Shown here one piece after another: positions 1 through 8,087 of a stretch of 64,000 nucleotides of DNA. Position 1 is the first letter of the stretch. Each line of letters starts with the position of its first letter. The stretch comes from Pseudomonadota bacterium (GTDB lineage Bacteria > Bdellovibrionota > UBA1018). The DNA is taken from the NCBI GenBank assembly GCA_027485695.1, contig JAIXQO010000007.1:62001-126000 (forward strand), read 5' to 3'. The notes below the pieces were generated by a model. It searched no databases. It worked only from the letters and a program-made list of their open reading frames with translations, and was not told where the DNA came from. Position numbers and translations under genes: made by a program.

Positions 1-2
1 AT

Positions 3-923
3 GTGACCGATCTACTCATTGCTCCTGGCCGCACCGGCATCGACCGGGGAGCAGGAATCGAGTACATGCCATCCCGATTTGAATCCGCGGTCGAACTTAG
101 AGCGTTTGCAATCCATTGGTACCAATCCGCGGGAAAAAGCTTCGACGCTAAATTTCCGTTTTTCGATTTCACATCCGAATTCGAGGGCATACCTCTCAGA
201 GTTCACGGGATACTCCCCCCGTGCGTTCGTGAACCGGAACTGTCAATTCGTATCCTTAGAAAATCCACATCGGAATCCGCTTGGAAAAACGACCCATTTT
301 TTCCTTTTCTCGTCGAACGATTTCGCGCGCGCGATACGATCATTGTTTGTGGATCGACCGGATCCGGAAAAACCACGCTTGCTAAGGAACTCATCGAAGC
401 CCTACCCATTTCCGAACGCATCGCCGCACTCGAGGACACTCCAGAACTCCTCATCGAGCGGCCCGGATTCGTATCTCTGCGATCCAAGCCGGCGAACGCG
501 GACGGTTTCGGGGAAATTCGACTCCGTGAACTACTCCGACAATCGCTGCGCATGCGTCCTGATCGAGTCATCCTCGGAGAGTGTCGAGGCGAAGAAGTCT
601 TGGACCTCCTCCTCGCACTCAACACCGGACACTCGGGTTCACTCGCAACCTTGCATGCGAACTCTTGCCGAGAAGGCTTGAAGCGAATCGAGCTACTTGC
701 TCAGCTCAGCGCCTCCGGCTTGAACCTTTCGCTTCACGCCATTCGCGATCTCCTCTCATTCGGTGTTCAATGGGTCGCCCACTTAAAACGAACGTCATCG
801 GGACGCGCGATCGCCGAGGTAGTAAAAGTCACGGGGCGCGAAGGAGACACCCTCTTGCTTCGGCCGGAGACGACTCCCGGCACGAATTCGACCCACCTCG
901 GATTTCGTCAGACGAATCGGTGA
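3..923 (+). CDS. CpaF/TadA-type secretion ATPase (5' end probably truncated by window edge)
   Basis: Hexameric traffic ATPase of the type II/IV secretion superfamily that powers assembly of Tad/Flp pili at the inner membrane. Visible motifs, in window numbering: Walker A GSTGSGKTT at about residues 117-125, a Walker B-type segment LGECRGEE at about 191-198, and the histidine-box TLHAN at about 216-220. The first readable codon is GTG at base 3 and the protein opens with TDLLIAP, which resembles the internal 'DILVNGP' segment that CpaF proteins normally carry after a longer N-terminal region, so the true start is probably upstream of the window. It converges on a TadC-like gene. Family call is firm; the exact system (pilus versus other T2/T4 secretion) is inferred. 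Confidence 0.85.
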   Translation: MTDLLIAPGRTGIDRGAGIEYMPSRFESAVELRAFAIHWYQSAGKSFDAKFPFFDFTSEFEGIPLRVHGILPPCVREPELSIRILRKSTSESAWKNDPFFPFLVERFRARDTIIVCGSTGSGKTTLAKELIEALPISERIAALEDTPELLIERPGFVSLRSKPANADGFGEIRLRELLRQSLRMRPDRVILGECRGEEVLDLLLALNTGHSGSLATLHANSCREGLKRIELLAQLSASGLNLSLHAIRDLLSFGVQWVAHLKRTSSGRAIAEVVKVTGREGDTLLLRPETTPGTNSTHLGFRQTNR

Positions 924-981
924 TCCGGTTAACCACGTGAGCGCGGCCATACAAATCAGAATCTTGGCCAAAAATCGCACC

Positions 982-1959
982 CTAGAAATCCCCGCCGAGT
1001 TGACTTTGGAGTTCCAGGAACAGGCCAGCAACCACCAAGATAAGAACGCCGGGCGCCGTACAGAGAAAAAGCGGCTTTAGGCATTCATTTGGCAGAGTCT
1101 CGAGACGTTTTCTCATTCCGCTCTCCACTCGTAAGCGTTGCTCAGCCGCCCAAATCTCAATGCTTTCGGTGACGGGGGTTCCAGCCAAGATTGAGTGATG
1201 AAGTCCTGCCTTAAGCCTGATGATCGCTTTGAGTTCAATCGAACGGCCACTCGTTTCTTCTGCGCCCCCCCAGAATGCCGCGATATCATCGCTCAAGAGA
1301 TCCGGTGGAAAATCACGAATCACCTCGCCCCATGCCGCCTCGACTGCGACACCTGAATGCACGAGCGCCGTGAGTTTCTCAGGCAGTGTCAGGAATAAAA
1401 ACAGGCCCTCTCGCCCAAGTGATCGGGCCTCGCACCAAACGGCTCCATCGATGAGACGCTCCACCCAAGCAAATGCGAGGACTGCCAACACCAACGCCGC
1501 TCCAGTCATCCCGCACCAAATCTCGATTTCCCGCCGAACTGCCGGCAGCAAACCATAAAAAGTGAGGGACACGACGGGCACGAGGGAAAAACAAACCCAC
1601 GCTTGCGCGCGTGCCGGAGCGGCCCTCGCCTGAGACTGCGAAAAGAGTTCGATGAAAAAACGCAGTAAACTCCGACTCCGCTTCAGCGTGGGCACTACGG
1701 CATATCCCTCTCCGCGGAGCATTCGAATCGGATCTACGAACGCTTTTCTCCAAAGCGGTGGATAGGCGTCAAATCGCTTCCAGTCGTGGTCGCCGAGCGC
1801 GAGTCCGGAAACCAGGCTTTCCTCAATGCGCACGAGACCGGACTGTACTTGGTTCCATTCATCGATGAGCGCTGCTTGATGAGAAACCGGCCGAATATAA
1901 GGACGCAGCTCGCGAAAGAGAAAAATCAGACCACAAAAGAACAAACTCCAGAGAATCAT
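982..1959 (-). CDS. TadB/TadC-like inner-membrane pilus assembly protein
   Basis: About 325 residues. A hydrophobic N-terminus (residues 1-16), a pair of membrane segments around 122-165 and a C-terminal hydrophobic segment at about 296-316 preceded by a KRLETLPNECLKPL stretch fit the T2SF/TadC platform-protein layout, in which the final transmembrane helix follows a lysine/proline-containing turn. Such proteins form the inner-membrane platform that the CpaF/TadA ATPase acts on, which agrees with the convergent ATPase gene whose stop lies 58 bp away. It follows tldD on the same strand by 51 bp and may be cotranscribed with it. Identification rests on topology and context, since sequence motifs in this family are weak. 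Confidence 0.65.
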   Translation of the reverse strand: MILWSLFFCGLIFLFRELRPYIRPVSHQAALIDEWNQVQSGLVRIEESLVSGLALGDHDWKRFDAYPPLWRKAFVDPIRMLRGEGYAVVPTLKRSRSLLRFFIELFSQSQARAAPARAQAWVCFSLVPVVSLTFYGLLPAVRREIEIWCGMTGAALVLAVLAFAWVERLIDGAVWCEARSLGREGLFLFLTLPEKLTALVHSGVAVEAAWGEVIRDFPPDLLSDDIAAFWGGAEETSGRSIELKAIIRLKAGLHHSILAGTPVTESIEIWAAEQRLRVESGMRKRLETLPNECLKPLFLCTAPGVLILVVAGLFLELQSQLGGDF

Positions 1960-2010
1960 CGTGGAAACGAGATCCGCAGGATCTGTGCCGAATCTAAATA
2001 AATATCTATT

Positions 2011-3486
2011 TTAAGCCGTCCAATAACGGTCCATCGGTACTTCGCCCCCGACGGTCATCTCAGGGATTCGCAGCGTTGGTTGTGCATCGGTCACGGGGGC
2101 ACCTTGTCCGTCCTTGCCGCAAGTGCCGGTCGCAAATCCAAGATCGGTACCGACCCGGTCGACCTTTTTCATGATTTCGGGACCGTTTCCGACGAGGGTG
2201 GCGCCGCGGATCGGCTCAGCGATTTTACCATCCCGAATGAGATAACCTTCGGTCACGGCGAAAACGAAATCACCCGTGACGGTATTCACCTGTCCGCCGC
2301 CCATCGCTTTGACGAAGATTCCGAGTTTGGTTTCTCGAAGAATCTCCGCCGGATCATGTTTTCCGGGCGCAATATAGGTATTGGTCATGCGAACGATCGG
2401 CTTATTCCGGAACGTTTCGCGACGTCCGTTGCCCGTCGCCGGCAAATCAAATTTCATCGCCGACAAGCGATCGACGAGGAATCCTTTGAGGATGCCGTTC
2501 TCGATGAGCACGGTTTTCTTGCTAGCGGTTCCTTCGTCGTCGAACGCATAGCTTCCGCGACGCTCTGGTAGAGTGCCGTCATCGATCACGGTGATGAGTG
2601 GCGAGGCGACCATCTGGCCAACTTTGCCTTGATAAACGGAGAGACCATTGCATGCGAGATCTGCTTCTAGTCCATGGCCCACGGCTTCGTGAATCATGGT
2701 TCCGCCCGCCTCAGCGGCGAGAACGACCGGCATCGAGCCACTTGGAGCTGGAACAGCCGAAAGAAGCACGTTGACCTGACGGGCCGCCGAGCCGGCGATG
2801 CTCTCGGCGCGATCGCCTTCAAAAAACTCCATGCCGACGTAGCCACCATCGGATTCGAGCGCGGATTCCATCACGTCGTCACGAGTCGCGACGACCTCGC
2901 AAACCAAATGGGCATAGGTTTTTTCGTCTTTTGAGATCAGACCATCGCTGTTGAGGACCAAAATCTTACGAAGTTTATCCAGGAACATGACGGTGACTTG
3001 TTTTGCGTCCTTGCAAGCTGCTCGCGCGGAACGGTCAGCGCGCTCGCAGATCGCTTTTTTCTCGAGAAGCGTCGCTTGGCGCGGATCTCGTTTGATTCGG
3101 TAGTTGGCAATTTCCGCGATCGGTTGTTCGGCCGATCTCCATTCGGAAAAATCTGGTTCGCTTCCATCCGATCCACGATCCACGGCAGCGGCGAGAGTAG
3201 ATGCCAACGTTTCGAGCGAGGACTGCTCTAAATCGGTGGTATACCCATAAACCGAACGGTTATTAAAAAGGATGCGCAGGCCACAGCCACGATCGCGTCC
3301 TTGAATCACTTTTTCGACGTGCGAGTCTTCGAAAATCAAACGAGTGGCATCTGAGTCTTCGAAAAAGAGTTCTGCGAGTGCGCCGCCGTTGGCGAGAGCC
3401 AGCTTCAATACTTTCTCGATGTCGACTTGAGAAAGGCCAAATGCGTCTAGTTCACGATTCAAGGCGGTTTTCGATTTTGAGCTCAT
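2011..3486 (-). CDS. tldD: TldD-family zinc metalloprotease
   Basis: Cytoplasmic metalloprotease that with TldE/PmbA processes modified peptides and unfolded polypeptides in other bacteria. The zinc motif HEAVGHGLE (HExxxH) is clear in the middle of the protein, and the C-terminal GTCGKDGQGAP segment is typical of TldD. I place the start at the ATG at 3486, because GGAGGA lies 8 bases upstream; another in-frame ATG at 3507 lacks a good site. The start overlaps the end of the DUF4911 gene by 35 bp, suggesting translational coupling. A TldE partner is not present in the window. Confidence 0.93.
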   Translation of the reverse strand: MSSKSKTALNRELDAFGLSQVDIEKVLKLALANGGALAELFFEDSDATRLIFEDSHVEKVIQGRDRGCGLRILFNNRSVYGYTTDLEQSSLETLASTLAAAVDRGSDGSEPDFSEWRSAEQPIAEIANYRIKRDPRQATLLEKKAICERADRSARAACKDAKQVTVMFLDKLRKILVLNSDGLISKDEKTYAHLVCEVVATRDDVMESALESDGGYVGMEFFEGDRAESIAGSAARQVNVLLSAVPAPSGSMPVVLAAEAGGTMIHEAVGHGLEADLACNGLSVYQGKVGQMVASPLITVIDDGTLPERRGSYAFDDEGTASKKTVLIENGILKGFLVDRLSAMKFDLPATGNGRRETFRNKPIVRMTNTYIAPGKHDPAEILRETKLGIFVKAMGGGQVNTVTGDFVFAVTEGYLIRDGKIAEPIRGATLVGNGPEIMKKVDRVGTDLGFATGTCGKDGQGAPVTDAQPTLRIPEMTVGGEVPMDRYWTA

Positions 3487-3724
3487 GCAGTTCTCCTCCA
3501 CAGTCATCCTTGAGGCGCGCGATCAAGCGATCGACTGCCTCGATGCATCCGGTAGGAACCATGAGTTCCAAGTCTCGGTGCCAATCCCCTGACTGGTGGG
3601 GAATCGTCGTATAGGCGCAAATGCCCTCCGACGCTTCCAGAATAGCATAGACGTAGGCTGAATCAGCTTTTGATACACGAATTCGACGAATGATGGATGA
3701 TTGAGGGTCAACAGGGTTGGTCAT
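3452..3724 (-). CDS. DUF4911 family protein
   Basis: A 90-residue protein whose pattern (an opening strand with IIRRIRV, a middle AYVYAILEASEG segment, then a strand with LELMVP and a C-terminal helix DRLIARLKDD) matches my memory of DUF4911, a small ACT-like alpha/beta family found mainly in deltaproteobacteria and Bdellovibrio-type genomes. Function is unknown. It is the first gene of an operon with tldD, which it overlaps. A TTGAAT/TAGAAC promoter with 17-bp spacing lies 20-50 bp upstream, inside a long inverted repeat. Family assignment is by recognition only. Confidence 0.7.
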   Translation of the reverse strand: MTNPVDPQSSIIRRIRVSKADSAYVYAILEASEGICAYTTIPHQSGDWHRDLELMVPTGCIEAVDRLIARLKDDCGGELHELKIENRLES

Positions 3725-3742
3725 CTAGTCTTTTGCTTTCTC

Positions 3743-3771
3743 GTTCTAGCCAAGGCCTATCGTTAATTCAA
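3743..3771 (-). promoter_or_regulatory. Predicted sigma-70 promoter of DUF4911-tldD
   Basis: On the minus strand TTGAAT (3771-3766) is followed after 17 bp by TAGAAC (3748-3743), about 20 bp before the start codon at 3724. The -35 lies inside the left arm of the 22-bp inverted repeat. Each hexamer matches consensus at four of six positions, so this is a plausible but unproven promoter. Confidence 0.45.
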
Positions 3772-3868
3772 AGCCCTGAGAGTTGCGAGATAAAAGAACT
3801 TTCCGCACGGACGCAGGGGGAAAGGTCGTTTAGCCGCAAATCGAATGGCTTTGAATTAACGATAGGCC
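3754..3868. repeat. 22-bp perfect inverted repeat with 71-bp interior
   Basis: The 22 bases at 3754-3775 (beginning GGCCTATCGTTAATTC) recur exactly as reverse complement at 3847-3868 (beginning GGCTTTGAATTAACG). They lie between divergent genes, and the interior 71 bp has no gene. Each arm holds a TTGAAT hexamer pointing outward, toward the gene on its own side. A further weak stem (ACTTTCC with GGAAAG) lies inside. It could be a paired regulator site, a small mobile remnant or a folded RNA. Confidence 0.85.
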
Positions 3869-3878
3869 CTAGTACACT
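3851..3878 (+). promoter_or_regulatory. Predicted sigma-70 promoter of the YbgF-like lipoprotein gene
   Basis: TTGAAT at 3851-3856 and TACACT at 3873-3878 are separated by 16 bp and end 8 bp before the start codon at 3887. The -35 sits in the right arm of the inverted repeat, mirroring the minus-strand promoter. A transcript from here would have almost no leader. Confidence 0.4.
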
Positions 3879-3886
3879 CATAAGGA

Positions 3887-4735
3887 ATGAAACCGAATCT
3901 CCAAGGATGGATTTCGTCTCTCAGTCTTAGCGCCGTTCTTTTTGCAGCGAGCAGTTGCTCGACCCTGCTCCGTGGCAATCGTATGGATCCGACCGATTCA
4001 CCCGGGGATTCTCATGCTTCCGCTGAGCCGGCTGCGCCAAAAGACCCCAAAGACACGCGTATCGAAGCCTTGGAAATGGCTCTGAAACAAGCCGAAGAAA
4101 AAGCAAACGTGCTTGAAACGGAACTTCGTAAAAACGAACTCGCCGAAAAACGGAATGCCCAAGTTGGAACGCGCGTCGAACCGTCGGTTGCGCTCTCCGA
4201 TCCAGAACGCGGATACGTGCTCGACTCCACCATTCAGAATTTTCGCCAAGGCAAGGCGCTCTTCGACTCAAAACGCTATCCAGAAGCGGTACTCGCATTC
4301 AGTCAGGCAATTGACGGCTCGCCGGATCACCCTCTTGCCGGACAGATCCAGTACTACCTCGCTGAATCGTATTTCCGTCAGTCGGACTATCCCGTCGCTG
4401 AATCCGAATTCAAAAAAATTATCCAACTCTATCCCCGCTCCGCATGGGTGGGACGCGCGAATCTCAGAATCAAGGACTGTGCGGCCCAAAACTCGGTCGC
4501 TCCGACAGCGACGCCGACCACTCCAACCGCTCCGATTCATAGCTCTCAATCCGCCCCGTCTCGCTCGGCGCCTATCAAATCCGTCGCGCCTCCGCTAGAA
4601 ACAGCGCCGATGGACGAATCTCCGGCTTTTCGCGCGGCAGCCCCTGCGGCGCCGGAATCCCTCAGTCCGACAGCTCCACCTTTGACCACCGTATTCGATA
4701 GTTTCCCGGCATCCGAAGAAATGAGTGGAGAATAA
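3887..4735 (+). CDS. YbgF/CpoB-like lipoprotein with coiled coil and TPRs
   Basis: A 282-residue lipoprotein: signal peptide ending in AASSC with the lipidated cysteine at residue 24, a charged coiled-coil stretch at about 50-85, then two tetratricopeptide-like units at about 110-195 (FRQGKALFDSKRYPEAVLAF and the YYLAESYFRQSDYPVAESEF region). The C-terminal 80 residues are rich in Pro, Ala, Thr and Ser and probably disordered. This layout resembles YbgF/CpoB of the Tol-Pal system, but no tol or pal gene is nearby, so the role is inferred. It is followed directly by a LysM protein and both are probably in one transcript acting at the peptidoglycan/outer-membrane interface. Confidence 0.75.
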   Translation: MKPNLQGWISSLSLSAVLFAASSCSTLLRGNRMDPTDSPGDSHASAEPAAPKDPKDTRIEALEMALKQAEEKANVLETELRKNELAEKRNAQVGTRVEPSVALSDPERGYVLDSTIQNFRQGKALFDSKRYPEAVLAFSQAIDGSPDHPLAGQIQYYLAESYFRQSDYPVAESEFKKIIQLYPRSAWVGRANLRIKDCAAQNSVAPTATPTTPTAPIHSSQSAPSRSAPIKSVAPPLETAPMDESPAFRAAAPAAPESLSPTAPPLTTVFDSFPASEEMSGE

Positions 4736-4742
4736 GAAACCC

Positions 4743-6548
4743 ATGAGTCGATCGGCACGATACACGCTCTGGTTCTTGCTCTCAGGAATTCCTCTTTTGG
4801 CTGGAATTGACTCCCTCGCCTCGCCCGAATCAGACGCCATCGAACTCTCACGTCGACTCAAAGGTATCTCAGACAACGACTGGGACGGAATCGCAGGTGC
4901 ACGCGGTTCCGAACGCTACGACATCATCAAAGGCGACACCCTCTACGGCATCAGCGGTCGACTCTTCGGCGATTCGAAGTATTGGCCGAAGATCTGGGAA
5001 ATCAATAATCGCTCGATTCTGAATCCGCATTTCATCTATCCGGGACAATCTCTCGTATTCCATGCGGGGTCGAGTTCCGATCTACCATCCGTTGAACTCG
5101 GACAAGAAGGAGCCGCGCCCGCTGCGCCGGTTGCTAGCTCCGATGGTACTCAAGTTTTTGAAGAAGAGTCTGAAAATGCATCCGTCAATCCTGCCGATCA
5201 AACTTCGACAGAAATCATCCGCACGAGTCTCTCTTCCGCGTCCGATCGCCCAGGACCCGTTTGGGACGAACGCACCCCAAAACCCAAGACCGAGTGGAAA
5301 AAACTCCCACGTCAGGCCTGGGAAAATACCAATTCGATCCAAGCTCCGACCGTCGATAAAAACGGATTCGACTATCGAAATAAGCAAAAAATTCGAAGAT
5401 CCACAGGATTCGAACTCGACTATTACCTGGCTTGCGGCGACCTTCAGCCCGTCGGTCAAGTCACCCACTCCCGAAACCTCACCGAATTCCTGAACTTAAA
5501 CGACGAAGTTTCCATCTCCGCGTCTCAAGAGATTCAAATCGGAAAACGTTACAGCCTCATCGGCCAAGGGGTTTCCATTTCGAGCGGAGACCGCTCCATC
5601 ACGAGTTACCTCATCACAGGCGCCACCAAGATCCTGGGCGTGAACGACGGCATCTACCTCGGTGAGATGAAACAAATCCGAAACCAGCCGGAACGCGGGA
5701 ATTTCGTGCTCGATTTCCCGAGCCGCATTCAACGATTGAATCCGGTCGCAGGACCGAGCCCGATCGAGGGAAAAATCCTACTCGATACCCGTTTCACGCC
5801 GAATATGTCCGCACAGTACAAGTGGGTATACATCGACCGAGGCTCGGACGATGGCGTGCAACCGGGAATGATCTTCCGAATTTTCCAGCATCAAGATCCG
5901 TTCAATGGTGAAGAGATTTCCGCTTCCAACATGCTCGTTCAAGGTGACGTTGAGATTTATCAAACCTGCGGTCAGTTCAGCCTGGGCCAGATCATCTGGA
6001 GCCGCGGCCCTGTGCAAAACAAAGCCCTCTCCATCTTGCTCACGGACGTACAAGACTACTACACGCGCTTGTACTTGAATGGAAATACCACTCCCCTGCA
6101 ACTTCAGCAGAGCATGCCGTCCGAAGAAACACCGCCCGAAGCACCGGCCGAACCAACGCCCGCTAACAAAGACTGGTTGGACGAGCTCGACAACGGCGAT
6201 GACCTGACGAACGCCGAAGACGAAGAACTCAAGCAACTCGAAGGCGTGCCGGAAGAAAACACGACTCCCGAAGATCCAACCGCTGCTCCGACTGTACCAG
6301 GCGAAGAAGGCCTTCAGCCCGCGCCGACCGAGGAATTACCGCCTGCAGAAGCACCTCCGACTGCGGAGCCGCTTCCAGCAGAGCAAGCTCCAGCCGCTAC
6401 CCCGGAACCAGCGGCTCCAGCTGATTCGTATCCGGCTGAAGAATTGCCTCCCGTTGCGGAACCCGCACCTCCTCCCGCGGCTGAGCCAGAAGCTCCGCCG
6501 CCACAAACGCCACCGCCCGCGGATGAAGGTGGGGACGCTCCAGTTTAG
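4743..6548 (+). CDS. Exported LysM-domain protein with long Pro/Glu/Ala tail
   Basis: About 601 residues. A signal peptide-like N-terminus is followed by a LysM domain at about residues 59-107 (YDIIKGDTLYGISGRLFG ... YPGQSLVF), the fold that binds peptidoglycan. A middle part of about 250 residues has no recognised fold. The last 150 residues are a low-complexity stretch of Pro, Glu and Ala, with an acidic patch, which would be extended and could span the periplasm. Start: ATG at 4743 with GGAG 12 bases upstream; a GTG at 4725 is an alternative that would overlap the previous gene. It is likely a cell-envelope organising protein in the same transcript as the upstream lipoprotein. Confidence 0.8.
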   Translation: MSRSARYTLWFLLSGIPLLAGIDSLASPESDAIELSRRLKGISDNDWDGIAGARGSERYDIIKGDTLYGISGRLFGDSKYWPKIWEINNRSILNPHFIYPGQSLVFHAGSSSDLPSVELGQEGAAPAAPVASSDGTQVFEEESENASVNPADQTSTEIIRTSLSSASDRPGPVWDERTPKPKTEWKKLPRQAWENTNSIQAPTVDKNGFDYRNKQKIRRSTGFELDYYLACGDLQPVGQVTHSRNLTEFLNLNDEVSISASQEIQIGKRYSLIGQGVSISSGDRSITSYLITGATKILGVNDGIYLGEMKQIRNQPERGNFVLDFPSRIQRLNPVAGPSPIEGKILLDTRFTPNMSAQYKWVYIDRGSDDGVQPGMIFRIFQHQDPFNGEEISASNMLVQGDVEIYQTCGQFSLGQIIWSRGPVQNKALSILLTDVQDYYTRLYLNGNTTPLQLQQSMPSEETPPEAPAEPTPANKDWLDELDNGDDLTNAEDEELKQLEGVPEENTTPEDPTAAPTVPGEEGLQPAPTEELPPAEAPPTAEPLPAEQAPAATPEPAAPADSYPAEELPPVAEPAPPPAAEPEAPPPQTPPPADEGGDAPV

Positions 6549-6577
6549 TCGGCAAGGATTTTGCCTAAGTGACGTTC

Positions 6578-7339
6578 ATGAAACGTCCGCTCCGCGCCGA
6601 AATTCCATTTGCCTCGCTACCCGATCTACTCGATTGCCCGGCACCGCCGCTCACGCTCTGGGTAGAATATCGAGATGAGAAATCACTCGAGCTGTTAAAA
6701 CGTCTTCCGACCTATGGTCTAGGCGTGGTGGGTTCACGCGTACCGCAAGCACGCTCCCGCGCATTGATGGAAACCGTATTTCGAGCCCTTGCACGAACCT
6801 CGCTCGTCATTGTCTCTGGACTTGCGCGCGGGATCGACGCCGAGGCGCATGAGCTCGCACTCGATTTCAAGTTACCCACGATCGGAATCCTCGCACATGG
6901 ACTCGATATTCATTACCCGGCAGAAACGTCCGAACTTCGGGAACGCATTCTGAATTCCGGAGGCCTCGTCGTGACTGAATACGCACCACAGGTGAACGCT
7001 CTCAGACATCAATTCATCCAAAGGAATCGTCTGATCGCCGGATTCTCTCGCGCCGTTTGGGTCGTTCAGGCAGGCCGCACCTCTGGCGCGCTCAATACGG
7101 CCATCTGGGCTCGCGAGGCTGAGCGTACGGTCTACGTCACACCTTCGTTCCCGGGGGACCCGTCCATGGCGGGGAACGAATTTCTTCTCAAAGAATCGTT
7201 TGCCTCGATGCTATTTTCAGCCGAAAGTTTCGGAAGCTCTTGGATCGAGCACTATGCCGAACTCTATCGATCATCAAACAAGCCCCATCGCAAACAACGA
7301 ACCTCCGCAACGAACGGAGATTCGCTATTCAACGACTGA
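6578..7339 (+). CDS. dprA: DNA-processing protein DprA/Smf
   Basis: DprA binds incoming single-stranded DNA during transformation and loads RecA. The Rossmann-like core is readable: VVGSRVP near the start, SGLARGID (the signature of the family), an ILAHGLD segment, TEYAPQ and RNRLIAG. At about 253 residues it lacks the N-terminal SAM and C-terminal winged-helix extensions of longer DprA proteins and is close to a minimal Rossmann form. Start ATG at 6578; GTG at 6569 is possible. Its 3' end is overlapped by 86 bp by a deaminase gene, which argues for coupled expression. Confidence 0.92.
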   Translation: MKRPLRAEIPFASLPDLLDCPAPPLTLWVEYRDEKSLELLKRLPTYGLGVVGSRVPQARSRALMETVFRALARTSLVIVSGLARGIDAEAHELALDFKLPTIGILAHGLDIHYPAETSELRERILNSGGLVVTEYAPQVNALRHQFIQRNRLIAGFSRAVWVVQAGRTSGALNTAIWAREAERTVYVTPSFPGDPSMAGNEFLLKESFASMLFSAESFGSSWIEHYAELYRSSNKPHRKQRTSATNGDSLFND

Positions 7340-8087
7340 CGCTCGCGAACACTGGAAATTCAGAGAACGATCCCATCCGTTTGGCTTGCCGCTCGGACTT
7401 CTCGAATTGATCGAGTGGATTTCACTCCATCATCCCCAGGAAAAAAGACGGATCCTTCGATCTCGCATTGAAACGACGGCCCAGGCATCGCCCGCATTTC
7501 GAGAAATGATCAAGATCGCGGCAAAACGCTCGTCGAGTGGCATTGCCCCCAGAACCGGCGGCGAGCAGATTGAGTCCACGGCGTCGTTGCGACCAGCACC
7601 TTTGGAGCAGACCGATCGTACGGCGCTCTTCGAGTACGAAAAAACGCATTTGTCCCATCGCCAAGCACGCCCCCTCTATGAACAAGATCGAGCAGTGATC
7701 GCTTCTCTTTGGCTCGATCAAGGGAGCACTCCTCTCTCCGTGCGCGCGAATCGAAATCACAGCGTCGCCGCGTGGCACGCGGAAATACTCCTCTGCTTAG
7801 ATGTCATTGAGAATGCGGAATACTACCGAGGCAAGTCCATCTTCTGGGCAGTAGGACTCAAGCCCTGCCGAATGTGCGCGGCTTGGATCTCCACGCTAAT
7901 GCGTGAACTCAAATGCAACTATCAAGTCGTCTACGCTCGACATGATCCCGGTCCCCTCGCACAAGGAACCGAGCTCGATCGTTTGCTAGGAATTCAGGAA
8001 TCACTCAACTCGTGGGGATCACGAAATCCCGAACGAGCTCGGAGCGTTTTTGGTGACGTTCAATCGCCGTCTCAAACAAACGAGTGA
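7254..8087 (+). CDS. Nucleic-acid deaminase superfamily protein, Bd3614-like
   Basis: About 277 residues. The C-terminal half holds the zinc signature of cytidine/deoxycytidylate-type deaminases: HAE (His175, Glu177) and PCRMC (Cys205, Cys208). The N-terminal 130 residues have no catalytic motif. A two-part architecture with these motifs recalls the Bd3614-like deaminases of Bdellovibrio described from comparative genomics as predicted nucleic-acid-editing enzymes; I assign this by recognition, not by a search. The only ATG before the conserved region is at 7254, inside dprA (TTG at 7200 is an alternative), and the 3' end runs 83 bp into the convergent ddl gene. Substrate (free nucleotide, DNA or RNA) cannot be told from sequence. 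Confidence 0.72.
   Translation: MPNSIDHQTSPIANNEPPQRTEIRYSTTDAREHWKFRERSHPFGLPLGLLELIEWISLHHPQEKRRILRSRIETTAQASPAFREMIKIAAKRSSSGIAPRTGGEQIESTASLRPAPLEQTDRTALFEYEKTHLSHRQARPLYEQDRAVIASLWLDQGSTPLSVRANRNHSVAAWHAEILLCLDVIENAEYYRGKSIFWAVGLKPCRMCAAWISTLMRELKCNYQVVYARHDPGPLAQGTELDRLLGIQESLNSWGSRNPERARSVFGDVQSPSQTNE

Noticed and set aside
937..1080. 47-codon plus-strand frame starting GTG just after the secretion ATPase
   Set aside because: Overlaps the C-terminal membrane helix of the TadC-like gene on the other strand for most of its length, with no ribosome site.
3754..3868. Invertible phase-variation switch
   Set aside because: The arms carry the promoter elements themselves and face outward, so inversion of the interior would leave both promoters in place; no recombinase gene is near.
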